DNA from: Candidatus Zixiibacteriota bacterium
GTDB taxonomy: Bacteria; Zixibacteria; MSB-5A5; JAABVY01; JAHJOQ01
Assembly (NCBI GenBank): GCA_018820315.1
Contig: JAHJOQ010000137.1
Coordinates: 1-58,871 of the forward strand
Direction: 5' to 3'
Length of the DNA stretch: 58,871 nt
Shown here: one piece after another, positions 15,948 through 24,414 of the stretch
How positions within the stretch are numbered: the first letter of the stretch is position 1
Layout of the letters: every line of letters starts with the position of its first letter
Made by a program: the position numbers and the translations under genes
Notes under the pieces: generated by a model
What the model was told of the DNA's origin: nothing
Database searches by the model: none
What the model saw: the letters and a program-made list of their open reading frames with translations, nothing else

Positions 15948-16669
15948 AGATTGTCGGCGTCATCCCGGTCCGCTACGATTCACAACGGTTCCCCGGAAAA
16001 GCCCTCTTCAAGATCGCAGGTAGAACTGTCCTCGAACATGTCTACGAACGAGCCTGTCGATACAGTAACTTCGATCGACTGATAGTCGCGACTGACGACG
16101 CCAGAATTGAAGAATGCGCCCGTGATCTTGGCGCCGAGTGTTTCATCTCGAAGAAAAGCCATACATGCGGTTCGGAGCGAGCCGCCGAAGCAACCGCCCG
16201 TCTGAAGACAGACATAGTCGTGAACATTCAGGGTGACGAGGTCCTCCTCCGTCCAGAGATGATAACTGCAGCCGTTAGAGCAGTTCGATCCGATCCCAGC
16301 ATTTCGTGCGGGACTATCTGCCACACGATAGAATCTGACGACGATTTCGCAAACGAGGATCTTGTGAAAGTCGTAATAGATAGGAAGAACTTTGCGATGT
16401 ACTTCTCGCGATCTCCAATTCCGAACTCGGGCGACCGGCAAATCAGATTGGGGCATGTCGGAATATATGCGTTCAGGAAAGAGGCGCTTCAGAGGTTTGC
16501 TCGCATCAAGCCGACTCCGTACGAGAAAACGGAACGTCTTGAACAACTGAGACTTATAGAATCGGGCATGAAAATAAAAGTCAACTTGACAAAACTCAAA
16601 AACTTTAGCTTAAATAGAGAGCAAGATATTCCACACATAATGAAATTCCTTCAACAGGAAAGAAGGTGA
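15944..16669 (+). CDS. kdsB: 3-deoxy-manno-octulosonate cytidylyltransferase
   Basis: KdsB joins CTP and Kdo to make CMP-Kdo, the donor for the LPS inner core. The 241-residue protein has the nucleotidyltransferase opening [48 protein letters not shown] and YFSRSPIPN, and near the C-terminus [14 protein letters not shown], all diagnostic. The start is TTG at 15944, overlapping the gatC stop as TTGA; the protein begins exactly where the family does ([10 protein letters not shown]), and no ATG is available. It ends overlapping the pyrG GTG. Cytoplasmic. Confidence 0.95.
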   Translation: MKIVGVIPVRYDSQRFPGKALFKIAGRTVLEHVYERACRYSNFDRLIVATDDARIEECARDLGAECFISKKSHTCGSERAAEATARLKTDIVVNIQGDEVLLRPEMITAAVRAVRSDPSISCGTICHTIESDDDFANEDLVKVVIDRKNFAMYFSRSPIPNSGDRQIRLGHVGIYAFRKEALQRFARIKPTPYEKTERLEQLRLIESGMKIKVNLTKLKNFSLNREQDIPHIMKFLQQERR

Positions 16670-18339
16670 CAGTGCGGCAGCAGAGGACAAAGTATGTGTT
16701 CATTACCGGCGGCGTGGTGTCGTCGCTCGGAAAGGGCATCGCAGCATCATCACTCGGACTACTACTAAAGAAACGCGGCCTGACGGTCAGCATACTCAAA
16801 CTCGATCCGTATCTGAATGTCGACCCCGGCACCATGAATCCATTCCAGCATGGTGAAGTCTTTGTCCTGGATGACGGTTCGGAGACAGATCTTGATCTGG
16901 GCCACTATGAACGGTTCATCAGCGACAACCTGACCGCCGCCAACAATGTTACTACCGGCGCGGTCTATCACACGATTATCACTCGTGAGCGGCATGGCGA
17001 CTACCTTGGCGCGACGGTGCAGGTGATTCCTCACGTTACAAACGAGATCAAGGCGAGAATCCGACAGGTGGCGCAGGGTCCCAACCCCGCCGATGTGGTC
17101 ATCTCGGAAATCGGAGGAACCGTCGGTGATATCGAGTCGCTGCCGTTTCTTGAAGCCATAAGGCAGCTCGGTCTGGAAGAGGGTCCGGAAAATGTTCTGT
17201 ACATACACGTCACTCTTGTTCCTTATATAGAGTCAGCAGGCGAAGTAAAGACTAAGCCGACTCAACACTCTGTTAAGGCTCTCCGCGAGATCGGAATTCA
17301 GCCGAATATCCTTATCTGCCGATCTACGAAACCTATTAGAGCCGATATGCGCGAGAAAATCGGCCTTTTCTGCAATGTCTCGCCACTGGCGGTTGTGCCC
17401 GGAATCGATGCCGAGACTATATATGAAGTACCGATTCTGCTGCACGACGAGGGCTTCGATGATCTGGTTACACAGCACTTGAAGCTGTTCTGTGTACCGC
17501 CGGATCTTTCGGATTGGAAGAAGATCGTACAAAGGATCAAGCAGCCGAGTAAGCGAGTCAAGATCGGAATATGTGGCAAATACACCAAGCTCAAAGATGC
17601 GTATAAGTCGATTATCGAGGCATTCGTGCATGCCGGCGTCGAGAACGATACCGCAGTAGATATAGAATGGGTATCATCCGAGAAGATCATGCAGAATGGC
17701 GCGGAGATATATCTCAAGGGATTGGATGGGATGCTGGTCCCGGGTGGATTTGGCGATCGCGGAATCGAGGGCAAGATCGAGGCAATTCGATATGTTCGGG
17801 AAAACAACATACCATTTCTCGGAATTTGCCTTGGGATGCAGTGCGCGGTAATTGAGTTCGCAAGGACAGTGGCGGGCATCCAGAAGGCCCACAGCTACGA
17901 ATTTTGCGAAGACACGGAGCATCCGGTAATACACCTGATGCCCGATCAGAAGGGTGTCACGGACATGGGTGCCACGATGCGCCTTGGACAGTACCCCTGC
18001 GTGATCAGTCCGGGCAGCAAATCGAACGCGGCCTACGGTAAGCTGGAGATCTCCGAGCGTCACCGTCACCGCTATGAATTCAACAACGCTTACCGCGAGA
18101 AGCTCACTGAATGCGGTCTCAGGATTGTCGGTGTTTCGCCGGACAAGCGGCTCGTCGAAATTGTAGAGCTATCCGATCATCCCTGGTTTGTAGGTGTTCA
18201 GTTCCATCCCGAGCTCAAGTCCCGGCCAATCGCCGCTCATCCGCTCTTCAGAGATTTTGTCGGTGCGGCAGTCAAATACCACGAATCAGCTCTGAGAACT
18301 CCATTGGAAGCTGAGTCGAAGGTCGAATCTGAGAAGTGA
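16666..18339 (+). CDS. pyrG: CTP synthase
   Basis: PyrG aminates UTP to CTP with glutamine. The N-terminal synthetase domain shows [19 protein letters not shown] (P-loop) and [20 protein letters not shown]; the C-terminal class I amidotransferase shows PGGFGDRG, the nucleophile loop LGICLGMQ (Cys near residue 387) and VQFHPE. At 557 residues it is full length. The GTG start at 16666 overlaps the kdsB stop and has AGGA six bases upstream; a second GTG at 16672 is equally spaced from GAAGG. Its place inside the Kdo cluster makes sense, because CTP is the co-substrate of KdsB. It overlaps kdsA by four bases. Confidence 0.97.
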   Translation: MTVRQQRTKYVFITGGVVSSLGKGIAASSLGLLLKKRGLTVSILKLDPYLNVDPGTMNPFQHGEVFVLDDGSETDLDLGHYERFISDNLTAANNVTTGAVYHTIITRERHGDYLGATVQVIPHVTNEIKARIRQVAQGPNPADVVISEIGGTVGDIESLPFLEAIRQLGLEEGPENVLYIHVTLVPYIESAGEVKTKPTQHSVKALREIGIQPNILICRSTKPIRADMREKIGLFCNVSPLAVVPGIDAETIYEVPILLHDEGFDDLVTQHLKLFCVPPDLSDWKKIVQRIKQPSKRVKIGICGKYTKLKDAYKSIIEAFVHAGVENDTAVDIEWVSSEKIMQNGAEIYLKGLDGMLVPGGFGDRGIEGKIEAIRYVRENNIPFLGICLGMQCAVIEFARTVAGIQKAHSYEFCEDTEHPVIHLMPDQKGVTDMGATMRLGQYPCVISPGSKSNAAYGKLEISERHRHRYEFNNAYREKLTECGLRIVGVSPDKRLVEIVELSDHPWFVGVQFHPELKSRPIAAHPLFRDFVGAAVKYHESALRTPLEAESKVESEK

Positions 18340-19163
18340 TACAGGTCGGTGAGATAACAGTTGGGGGCGATCGTCCAGTGATCATAGCTGGACCGTGCGC
18401 AGTCGAGTCTCGCGAAGTTGCCTTCGAAACCGCAGAGAAGGCGAAACAGCTAACCGCCAAATATAACTTTCCGTTCATCTTCAAGTCTTCATACAAAAAA
18501 GCAAATCGGCTGTCGGGAGATTCGTTTGCCACTATCGGCGATCGCGAGGCTCTGCGAATCCTTGCTGAGGTCAGGGAAGTCTACGTAGTTCCTGTGATCA
18601 CGGATGTGCATTCTGTTGATGAAGTTGTCACGGCTGCTGAAGTTGCTGACATTCTCCAGATTCCCGCCTTCCTATGCAGGCAGACCGATCTTGTGATCGC
18701 CGCAGCAAGGACCGGCAAACCTGTGAATATCAAGAAGGGGCAGTTCATGGCGCCTGAAGATATGGGGGAGATAGCAAAGAAAGCCACTGCGACTGGCAAC
18801 AACAAGGTAATGCTGACCGAGCGCGGGACATTTTTCGGATACCACAATCTTGTTGTCGATTTCAGATCGCTTATAATAATGAAAGAGCTTGGATACCCGG
18901 TGATTTTCGATTCGACGCATTCACTTCAGTTGCCGAGTGGTTCGGGAATCCAATCTGGCGGCCAGCCGCAGTTTGTTATTCCATTCGCCAAAGCCGCAGC
19001 CGCAATCGGGATTGACGGTCTCTTTCTCGAAATCCACCCCGATCCGTCGAGCGCGCTTTGCGATGCTGCATCGATGCTGCATCTCGACCATTTCGAATCA
19101 TATCTGCAGGCTGTTGATCAGATAATTTCCCGAAGGGATGCCAATGCCTCTTCTGACTCGTGA
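18336..19163 (+). CDS. kdsA: 3-deoxy-8-phosphooctulonate synthase
   Basis: KdsA condenses arabinose 5-phosphate with phosphoenolpyruvate to Kdo 8-phosphate. The 275-residue TIM-barrel protein shows [67 protein letters not shown] and DSTHSLQ. The cysteine of AGPCAVES (residue 21) occupies the metal-ligand position of the metal-dependent class (as in Aquifex) where E. coli has asparagine, so this enzyme is probably metal-dependent. The GTG start overlaps the pyrG stop as GTGA. Confidence 0.95.
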   Translation: MIQVGEITVGGDRPVIIAGPCAVESREVAFETAEKAKQLTAKYNFPFIFKSSYKKANRLSGDSFATIGDREALRILAEVREVYVVPVITDVHSVDEVVTAAEVADILQIPAFLCRQTDLVIAAARTGKPVNIKKGQFMAPEDMGEIAKKATATGNNKVMLTERGTFFGYHNLVVDFRSLIIMKELGYPVIFDSTHSLQLPSGSGIQSGGQPQFVIPFAKAAAAIGIDGLFLEIHPDPSSALCDAASMLHLDHFESYLQAVDQIISRRDANASSDS

Positions 19164-19668
19164 GAAGCTGCTGAAGAAGCTCAAACCGGTCAAGCTGATT
19201 CTCCTCGATGTGGACGGCGTGTTGACTGATGACGCTATTTATGTCGGTCCAGACGGATTCGAGCTCAAGAGATTCTTTGTCTCTGACGGGCTCGCTATCA
19301 GACTGGTGACCAGACTCGGCATTGAGACCGGCGTGATATCAGCTCGCCACTCCGCCGCGACAGTCGCAAGAATGACAGAGTTGAAAGTCCCATACATCTA
19401 TCAGGAACTGAACAAGATCGGATGTTTCGAGGATATCCTCAAGCGTTCCGGGCTTAAGCCGGGTCAGACCGCATTCATGGGGAATGACATACTCGATATT
19501 AAGGTGATGCAAATGGCCGGTGTCGCCGCATGCCCCGCGGATGCCGTGAAAGAGGTCATTCGCGCTTCTGATTTCAAAGCCAAGCGCAACGGCGGATATG
19601 GTGCTGTGCGCGATTTTTATGAGATGGCGGCTTTGTCTCATGGCAAGAGACTGGTGGATCTGATATGA
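19144..19668 (+). CDS. kdsC: 3-deoxy-manno-octulosonate-8-phosphatase (HAD family)
   Basis: KdsC removes phosphate from Kdo 8-phosphate. This tetrameric HAD phosphatase without a cap is about 174 residues long. Motifs are LILLDVDGVLTDD (catalytic DVD), VISARHS (motif II), KRSGLKPGQTAFMGNDILDI (lysine and the acidic GND-x3-D motif) and CPADAV. The gene overlaps kdsA by 20 bases. Two in-frame ATGs exist; GAAGGG at 19132-19137 is spaced six bases from the ATG at 19144 but abuts the one at 19138, so I use 19144. It overlaps kdsD by four bases (ATGA). Confidence 0.93.
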   Translation: MPLLTREKLLKKLKPVKLILLDVDGVLTDDAIYVGPDGFELKRFFVSDGLAIRLVTRLGIETGVISARHSAATVARMTELKVPYIYQELNKIGCFEDILKRSGLKPGQTAFMGNDILDIKVMQMAGVAACPADAVKEVIRASDFKAKRNGGYGAVRDFYEMAALSHGKRLVDLI

Positions 19669-20627
19669 GCCGGAAGAAACGCGCTGCAGAGGTCATTCGA
19701 AGTCAGGCGGAGCAGGTCGCCAGACTTGCCGCGAGGCTCGATGACAGCTTCGATCGGGCGCTGGACACTCTTTTCGAATGCAAGGGGCGCGTGATTGTTA
19801 CCGGAATGGGTAAATCGGGTATCATTGCGCGGAAGATCACCGGCACATTCAACTCGACCGGCACGCCGTCGCTTTATTTGCATCCATCCGAGGGGATGCA
19901 TGGCGATCTCGGCATCGTGACTCCGGATGATGTCGTGCTGGTGCTTTCGAAGTCGGGCGACACCGATGAGCTGTCGCTGTTGATTCCGCCCTTCAAGCGG
20001 CTCGGCGTTCCTGTGATCGCGATTGTAGGCGACATGAAATCGCCGCTTGCCGAGAAGGCCGATATCGTCCTCGACGCAAGCGTTGAATCTGAGGCGGACG
20101 AGTTCAATCTTGTGCCGACTACTTCGTCCACGGCCGCACTTGTTCTCGGCGATGCACTCGCGGTCGTGCTGCTCGAAATGCGCGGATTTTCGCCGGAGGA
20201 TTTTGCGCTGCGCCATCCGGGAGGTGCACTCGGACGTCGATTGTTGCTGAGAGTCTCTGATCTGATGCATACCGGCGATGATATGCCGGTCGTCAAGGGA
20301 TCGACGATGATTCGAGAAGCCATCATCGAGATCACGAGCAAGCGGCTCGGTCTGGCGCTGGTTGTCGATGACAGCGGCAAATTTGCGGGAATCTACACCG
20401 ACGGTGACTTGCGTCGCACTGTCGAGAAGGGCAACGACTTTCTAACCAAGCCTATTTCGAAATATATGTCACGGAATCCTAAGACAATCTCCGCCGACGC
20501 ACTCGTCGAGCAGGCGTTGTCGATCATGGAGAAACACAGCATCACATCGCTTGCAGTCCTCGACGCTGACAGACATCCGATCGGCGTCATCCACTTGCAC
20601 GACATCCTCCGCCGCAAAGTCGTATAG
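19665..20627 (+). CDS. kdsD: Arabinose-5-phosphate isomerase
   Basis: KdsD (KpsF/GutQ family) converts ribulose 5-phosphate to arabinose 5-phosphate, the first step of Kdo synthesis. An N-terminal SIS sugar-isomerase domain shows VTGMGKSGIIARKI, STGTPSLYLHPSEGMHGDLG and LSKSGDTDEL, then PTTSSTAALVLGDALA; two CBS domains occupy about residues 205-320 (LMHTGDDMP, YMSRNPKTI). Full length at 320 residues. Its ATG overlaps the kdsC stop. With kdsB, kdsA and kdsC this completes the CMP-Kdo route from ribulose 5-phosphate in one operon. Confidence 0.95.
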   Translation: MSRKKRAAEVIRSQAEQVARLAARLDDSFDRALDTLFECKGRVIVTGMGKSGIIARKITGTFNSTGTPSLYLHPSEGMHGDLGIVTPDDVVLVLSKSGDTDELSLLIPPFKRLGVPVIAIVGDMKSPLAEKADIVLDASVESEADEFNLVPTTSSTAALVLGDALAVVLLEMRGFSPEDFALRHPGGALGRRLLLRVSDLMHTGDDMPVVKGSTMIREAIIEITSKRLGLALVVDDSGKFAGIYTDGDLRRTVEKGNDFLTKPISKYMSRNPKTISADALVEQALSIMEKHSITSLAVLDADRHPIGVIHLHDILRRKVV

Positions 20628-20671
20628 TCACCGATATCCTGAATAGTCGTACGATGTCATCCCGTTGAAGG

Positions 20672-20822
20672 GACATGTTGAAAAAGTCCAGGTACGCCCA
20701 TCGTCGTCATATCGAGGAGCGGAGCGACGTGGCGATCTCTCTGTCAACCAAGGCTATTGTGAAATGCGGAGATTGCCGCGCTTCGCTCGCAATAACGCGG
20801 TATAGGGTTTTTCAACAAGCCC
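20672..20822 (-). repeat. Full copy of MITE-like repeat family A
   Basis: The element begins with TGTTGAAAAA (20676) and ends with TTTTTCAACA (20808-20817), an inverted terminal repeat. The interior, CGAGGAGCGGAGCGACGTGGCGATCTC and GGAGATTGCCGCGCTTCGCTCGCAAT, matches the copy at 55915-56066 in the opposite orientation. It carries no credible coding sequence; a frame of 63 codons through it is not protein-like. Confidence 0.8.
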
Positions 20823-21015
20823 GAATGCCGGATCCATTGCATGCAATACAGTTACACCGATTGTAGACTGGAGACGATGAACCCACCCAAGGGCGGGCTA
20901 TCCGACGTTAATGGGTAGGGGCGGGACATTTCTATTCGCAGTTGTGACCTATTCTGTGATGTGAGCAGAAGCCGAAGATATCGTCCTGAGTGGCTGATGA
21001 TGGTTTCGTGGGCGA
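20823..21015. other. Intergenic remainder before the PDZ remnant
   Basis: Nothing coding is seen here. A short imperfect segment resembling GTGGGCGGGCTATCCGACG occurs both here (20885-20905) and at about 21455-21475, on either side of the PDZ remnant. Confidence 0.3.
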
Positions 21016-21375
21016 ATGAATGATGACTATAGACAAGGCGGTGGAACGCGTTCCACCCTACTCGGCTATGTCGATACGCCTTCGGAGCTTCGCGAAGTTA
21101 TCAGAGAATACGACGAAGGCGACGAGGTCAAGATTGAAGTGTTGCGTAAGGGAAACACGGAGATGCTTACCGCCGAACTGGATGAGACTTCAGATTCTCA
21201 GACCTGGGGCGGTGTCGATCCGCTGATTCTCAATATTCCGAATATCCCGAGTATCCCCGGAATTCATCACTTTGATATTGACAGCGACAGTTGGAATGAA
21301 GACATGGAGGAGCTTCGTGAGGAGTTGCAAGAGCTTAAGGAAGAACTCAGCATTTTGAAAGAGAAGTTGAAATAG
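21016..21375 (+). pseudogene. C-terminal fragment of a PDZ-domain protein
   Basis: After about 14 residues of non-homologous sequence the frame reads GYVDTPSELREVIREYDEGD and KIEVLRKGNTEMLTAEL, the last half of an HtrA/DegQ-type PDZ domain. A spacer with NIPNIPSIPG follows, then an acidic coiled coil of about 30 residues (EDMEELREELQELKEE). The first half of the PDZ domain and any protease domain are missing. The break coincides with the palindrome GGTGGAACGCGTTCCACC at 21040-21057, which is translated in frame. No ribosome site precedes the ATG. A terminator follows at 21404. Confidence 0.6.
21040..21057. repeat. Palindrome family D, copy 1
   Basis: GGTGGAACGCGTTCCACC is a perfect 18-base palindrome. 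Copy 2, with one base changed, is at 21505-21522, and a degenerate third (GGTGGACGCGTTGCACC) is at 21721-21737. Copy 1 forms the truncation point of the PDZ remnant. Confidence 0.7.
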
Positions 21376-21403
21376 ACTATCTCCTCCTTTGATCATATAG
21401 ATG

Positions 21404-21437
21404 AAACCTCCCGGATTGTCCGGGAGGTTTTGTTTTT
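21404..21437 (+). terminator. Rho-independent terminator after the PDZ remnant
   Basis: AAACCTCCCGGA and TCCGGGAGGTTT form a perfect 12-base stem with a three-base loop, followed by TGTTTTTG. It fits termination of the gene of which the PDZ remnant is the last part. Confidence 0.85.
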
Positions 21438-21504
21438 GGTGGAAGGTAAAACCCACCTGAAAGGCGGGCCACCCGACGGTTTTGACAGGTATCTAGCCGA
21501 GCAG

Positions 21505-21522
21505 GGTGGAACGTGTTCCACC
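21505..21522. repeat. Palindrome family D, copy 2
   Basis: GGTGGAACGTGTTCCACC differs from copy 1 by one base at the centre. It lies in a 375-base stretch (21376-21750) with no gene, which also holds GTCAGGATC-type repeats (21590-21700) similar to those at 8340-8410 and 48170-48380. Confidence 0.65.
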
Positions 21523-21750
21523 GATTCTTATGATCTGTGCGCAGCAGATGTCTACATCTGCCGGTCTTGTAGGGCAGTGATCCGAAGTCACGCCAGGTGT
21601 GACGGAGCGATCCTGCCTACTTCTTTGGCGCTCAGAGCGAGAGAATAGTCAGGATCACCCTTCGAAAACTCAGGACAGGCAGGGATCCTGACCAAGTGGA
21701 CTTGCAGTGAGTTCGAGTATGGTGGACGCGTTGCACCCTATTCGACTCAG

Positions 21751-23463
21751 TTATTTAATTTTCCAAATGGACCTAAAAGCACGCTTCGCCATATGGTCAG
21801 TTCGTTCCCTTATTGCCTCTGCGCTCCATTCATCGTACTCGCTCATTGTCTTATCTACCATTCCTTGTCGCTCTAAGAGCTTCATTTTTGCAGCAAACGA
21901 CTTCGAACCGAGTTTGGTATTGAGTTCCTCGCTGACGAGAAGGAGATTACCAATCTCGGCAGCCTCCGCATCGCTAAGTCCTGAGCCCAGTGTTTGACCC
22001 TGGTTAGCGATGTGTTCGATGGTCATACCCTCCCAGTTAGGAGAGACGCTGATGTGATCGACTTTGAGAAATCTACTCAATATATACCTCACCAGTTCTT
22101 TTCGCTTAGTGAATTTCTCGGAGCATTGAAGAAGTCGAAAATTAGCCTGGAATTCCTCATAAGGTGGTAGCTTCTCCCGCAGCTTCGTGACTAGGCCCTG
22201 AATAGCAGCTTTCCGCGACTCGGCAGTTTTAGCCCTTTGTAATTCGCGAGCATGATATGCATACATAAATGAAATGCCACCGGATGATCGCTGTGAAGTA
22301 ATGGCTGTAAAGATGAAGTGGAAGCTCTCCACGGCCCGCAAGGCTCTCTTTGCGAGGGGTACAGCGATCTCGCTTCCCTCATAAGCTCGCATAACGGCCA
22401 ACACGAATGGCACTTGTTGCTTAACTTGAAATAGATTTAGCGCTCGCAATGAATCCCTGATATCATTCTCCTCAATGAGCCACTTATCTCGAAATGACGG
22501 CTCATGGATTATGCGGTAACACTTTGCGTCCCCCTCCAACGAGCTTAAGAATTCCTTAGCATCGTCCCTTTTCTTTACTTCCTTCTTGATAGACTTGTAG
22601 AGTTTCTTCTCAGTAGTGTATTCATGCCTCGACAGCCAATAATGGTGAAGAAAGCTCCTGGTGCTGATGTTTGCTGCTGACGTTTCAAATAGCTGAACTA
22701 TATCGTGGAATCGATCCTTGGCTCGATCCACTCCTTCGTTCGTGGTGGGCAGCAGACGAGTGAGGAGAGTTCTAACAAGGTCTGTGATCGTTAGATCCAT
22801 CCCCCTCGCGTTGAGTGTCTCAAATATCGTGTAAGCATCGTCCTGGGTTTCGAGGGTAGTAACGATTATTTTCAGTGATAGTATTCTATCTCGGATCTTC
22901 ACAAGTTCAGACTTTATGGCTGATTTCTTCTTTTGGGCTGAAAGCGTAGTGTTTGCATCAATTGACTTTACAGTTTCGTTTATCTTCTTGCTCAAATACG
23001 CGAAGCCTTGGGCAAGTCTTCTTTCTTCGGTGCGATCTGCGGCCATTATCTCGTCCGAGCTCTCCCGGTTTAGTATTTGCTCCTGTAAGAAAGGGTAGGA
23101 TGACTCGGTTTGAAGAACATATTGAAGTTGGTTGTCAATATCTCTTCGCTCAATTAAGTTGTGAACTCCATCTGCAAGATCCATGAAACCTGCGAGACTC
23201 AGAGCATTGCGGAGGGCGCAGAGCGTCATGGCGATCGTTGTCAGACGCTGCTGTCCATCAACGATTCCGTACATCCCCTTGGTCCACGTGTACAAAACAA
23301 TCGCTCCAATGAAATAGTCGCTATCTGACTCGACTATTGTGTCACTCCAAAAGTCTTCAAGGTGACTAATTTCCCACGAATACGGTCTTTGAAACCGTGG
23401 GATTCGCAAGAAGCACGAGCGTAGTTGCTCGCTTATATCCTTATCTAATGTTTGGATCTTCAT
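21751..23463 (-). CDS. DUF262 + DUF1524 protein, single-chain GmrSD-like nuclease
   Basis: This 570-residue protein has the ParB-like DUF262 domain at the N-terminus: IPRFQRPYSW (21-30), YFIGAIVLY and IVDGQQRLTT (about 67-76), the DGQQR motif that binds nucleotide and drives hydrolysis in GmrS-type subunits. A long helical middle follows, with YTIFETLNARGMDLT. The C-terminal DUF1524 (HNH-like) domain has IEHIANQ (about 482-488) and EIGNLLLVSEELNTKLGSKSF. GmrSD-type proteins cut modified phage DNA as type IV restriction enzymes, and related proteins act in BREX or phosphorothioate defence. Here the usual EHILPQ is EHIANQ, a change next to the catalytic His. There is no partner methylase, so stand-alone defence is likely. 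It reads leftward from an ATG at 23463. Confidence 0.85.
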   Translation of the reverse strand: MKIQTLDKDISEQLRSCFLRIPRFQRPYSWEISHLEDFWSDTIVESDSDYFIGAIVLYTWTKGMYGIVDGQQRLTTIAMTLCALRNALSLAGFMDLADGVHNLIERRDIDNQLQYVLQTESSYPFLQEQILNRESSDEIMAADRTEERRLAQGFAYLSKKINETVKSIDANTTLSAQKKKSAIKSELVKIRDRILSLKIIVTTLETQDDAYTIFETLNARGMDLTITDLVRTLLTRLLPTTNEGVDRAKDRFHDIVQLFETSAANISTRSFLHHYWLSRHEYTTEKKLYKSIKKEVKKRDDAKEFLSSLEGDAKCYRIIHEPSFRDKWLIEENDIRDSLRALNLFQVKQQVPFVLAVMRAYEGSEIAVPLAKRALRAVESFHFIFTAITSQRSSGGISFMYAYHARELQRAKTAESRKAAIQGLVTKLREKLPPYEEFQANFRLLQCSEKFTKRKELVRYILSRFLKVDHISVSPNWEGMTIEHIANQGQTLGSGLSDAEAAEIGNLLLVSEELNTKLGSKSFAAKMKLLERQGMVDKTMSEYDEWSAEAIRERTDHMAKRAFRSIWKIK

Positions 23464-23546
23464 TTTTCTACCCGTTCTTCAGTAATAGTCGTTTTGCTCG
23501 TTCAGTCATTATCATACGAACGCGCTGCGATATAGCATACCTCATT

Positions 23547-23572
23547 TGACAATTGTCATGTTAGTATAACAT
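23547..23572. promoter_or_regulatory. Paired palindromes upstream of the GmrSD-like gene
   Basis: TGACAATTGTCA (23547-23558) is a perfect 12-base palindrome and ATGTTAGTATAACAT (23558-23572) a six-base-arm inverted repeat sharing its first base. They lie 84-109 bases upstream of the GmrSD-like start in an AT-rich stretch, where a repressor operator might be expected. No regulator gene is adjacent. Confidence 0.4.
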
Positions 23573-23624
23573 ACTTCTACGTGTTTGGTAAGGAGTTTTT
23601 CCAATGAATCCAGTGTGACAACCG

Positions 23625-23646
23625 CCCCCCTCAAACCGCTTGACAA
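23625..23646 (+). repeat. 22-bp direct repeat, left copy
   Basis: CCCCCCTCAAACCGCTTGAC followed by AA is identical to 24355-24376. The match extends a few bases leftward with a one-base gap (ACCG versus ACCGT). The two copies flank the membrane-protein gene at 23709-24179. Confidence 0.8.
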
Positions 23647-23708
23647 GAAAATAGCCAGGATCGCAGTGATTCTAACCTGGTGGACTGCGCTCCTACTCGG
23701 ACACAGAA

Positions 23709-24179
23709 TCAATCAGCAGTGAACACAGGAGGAGCAAGGAGAATAATGAGCAAATTAACGATTCCCAGGATTATGATCCCAAAGTGAAGAGCGTGCCACA
23801 GCTTGTGGAGTCTCAATCTCACTAACCGCGGATAACGCGCCTGATGCTTCTTGTCTGCCACGGCTTCAAGCTCTTCCAGATTTGCCAGGGGCTCTAGCTC
23901 TTTCAAACGCTCCATGATCCGTCCCACCCTGCAAGTAGAAAGTCGAAATCTCTCATAGTACTTGAAGGACGCAAGAACGCCAAATATACCGAGCAGAATC
24001 ATAACACATGCCAGAATTATCGTTGGCTCGTCGAATTTACGCTGAACGATGAACCCCTGGAGCACTCCGTAGATTACAATAAGGAAATTCGTCATCTGAG
24101 CACGTTGGTTTTCAGACTGTCGTGCCCGAGCCCACTGTTTATCGAGCTGATCTAGGAGGATGTCCTTTACATCTGCCAT
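23709..24179 (-). CDS. Small multi-span membrane protein, possible 2TM effector
   Basis: The protein of 156 residues is unrecognised by name. A soluble N-terminal helix (LDQLDKQWARARQSENQRAQ) leads into two close membrane spans (about 30-46 and 53-70), a charged helical stretch with KYYERFRLSTCRVGRIMERL, and a third span near the C-terminus (about 132-150). Two spans followed by a helical cytoplasmic region recalls the SLATT-type 2TM effectors attached to nucleotide-signalling defence systems, but no cyclase or sensor gene is next to it, so this is only a resemblance. It sits between two perfect 22-bp direct repeats, next to a GmrSD-like gene, suggesting a small mobile cargo unit. The ATG at 24179 lacks a strong ribosome site. 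Confidence 0.6.
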   Translation of the reverse strand: MADVKDILLDQLDKQWARARQSENQRAQMTNFLIVIYGVLQGFIVQRKFDEPTIILACVMILLGIFGVLASFKYYERFRLSTCRVGRIMERLKELEPLANLEELEAVADKKHQARYPRLVRLRLHKLWHALHFGIIILGIVNLLIILLAPPVFTAD

Positions 24180-24354
24180 GCTTTAACCTCGTCAAATAGT
24201 TCTTTTAAATATACGTAATAATTCGAATGGTTGCAACTTTTCATACTTGGTGTACATGTCACCAAGTTCATGACATTGGGTGATCTTCCCTCTTTATGAT
24301 TCTACATTTGATGGATACACCTTCTGGCCTCTTGCACACCATTGAAGTCACCGT

Positions 24355-24376
24355 CCCCCCTCAAACCGCTTGACAA
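24355..24376 (+). repeat. 22-bp direct repeat, right copy
   Basis: Identical to 23625-23646. It contains the TTGACA of the pth promoter, so this copy is probably the ancestral one and the left copy the duplicate. Confidence 0.8.
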
Positions 24377-24397
24377 ATCGGACTTTAAGTGTATTAT
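24370..24397 (+). promoter_or_regulatory. Promoter of pth
   Basis: TTGACA at 24370-24375, 16-base spacer, TATTAT at 24392-24397. Transcription would begin near 24404, leaving a leader of about ten bases with no ribosome site, so the pth message is nearly leaderless. Confidence 0.6.
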
Positions 24398-24414
24398 AGA
24401 CACCTGTATTTGTG

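Noticed and set aside
20675-20866. 63-codon frame in the repeat at 20.7 kb
   Set aside because: It reads through the MITE-like element; the same frame is not conserved between copies.
23640-23645. TTGACA in the left 22-bp repeat as a promoter
   Set aside because: No acceptable -10 box follows at 16-18 bases; it is only the duplicated -35 element.
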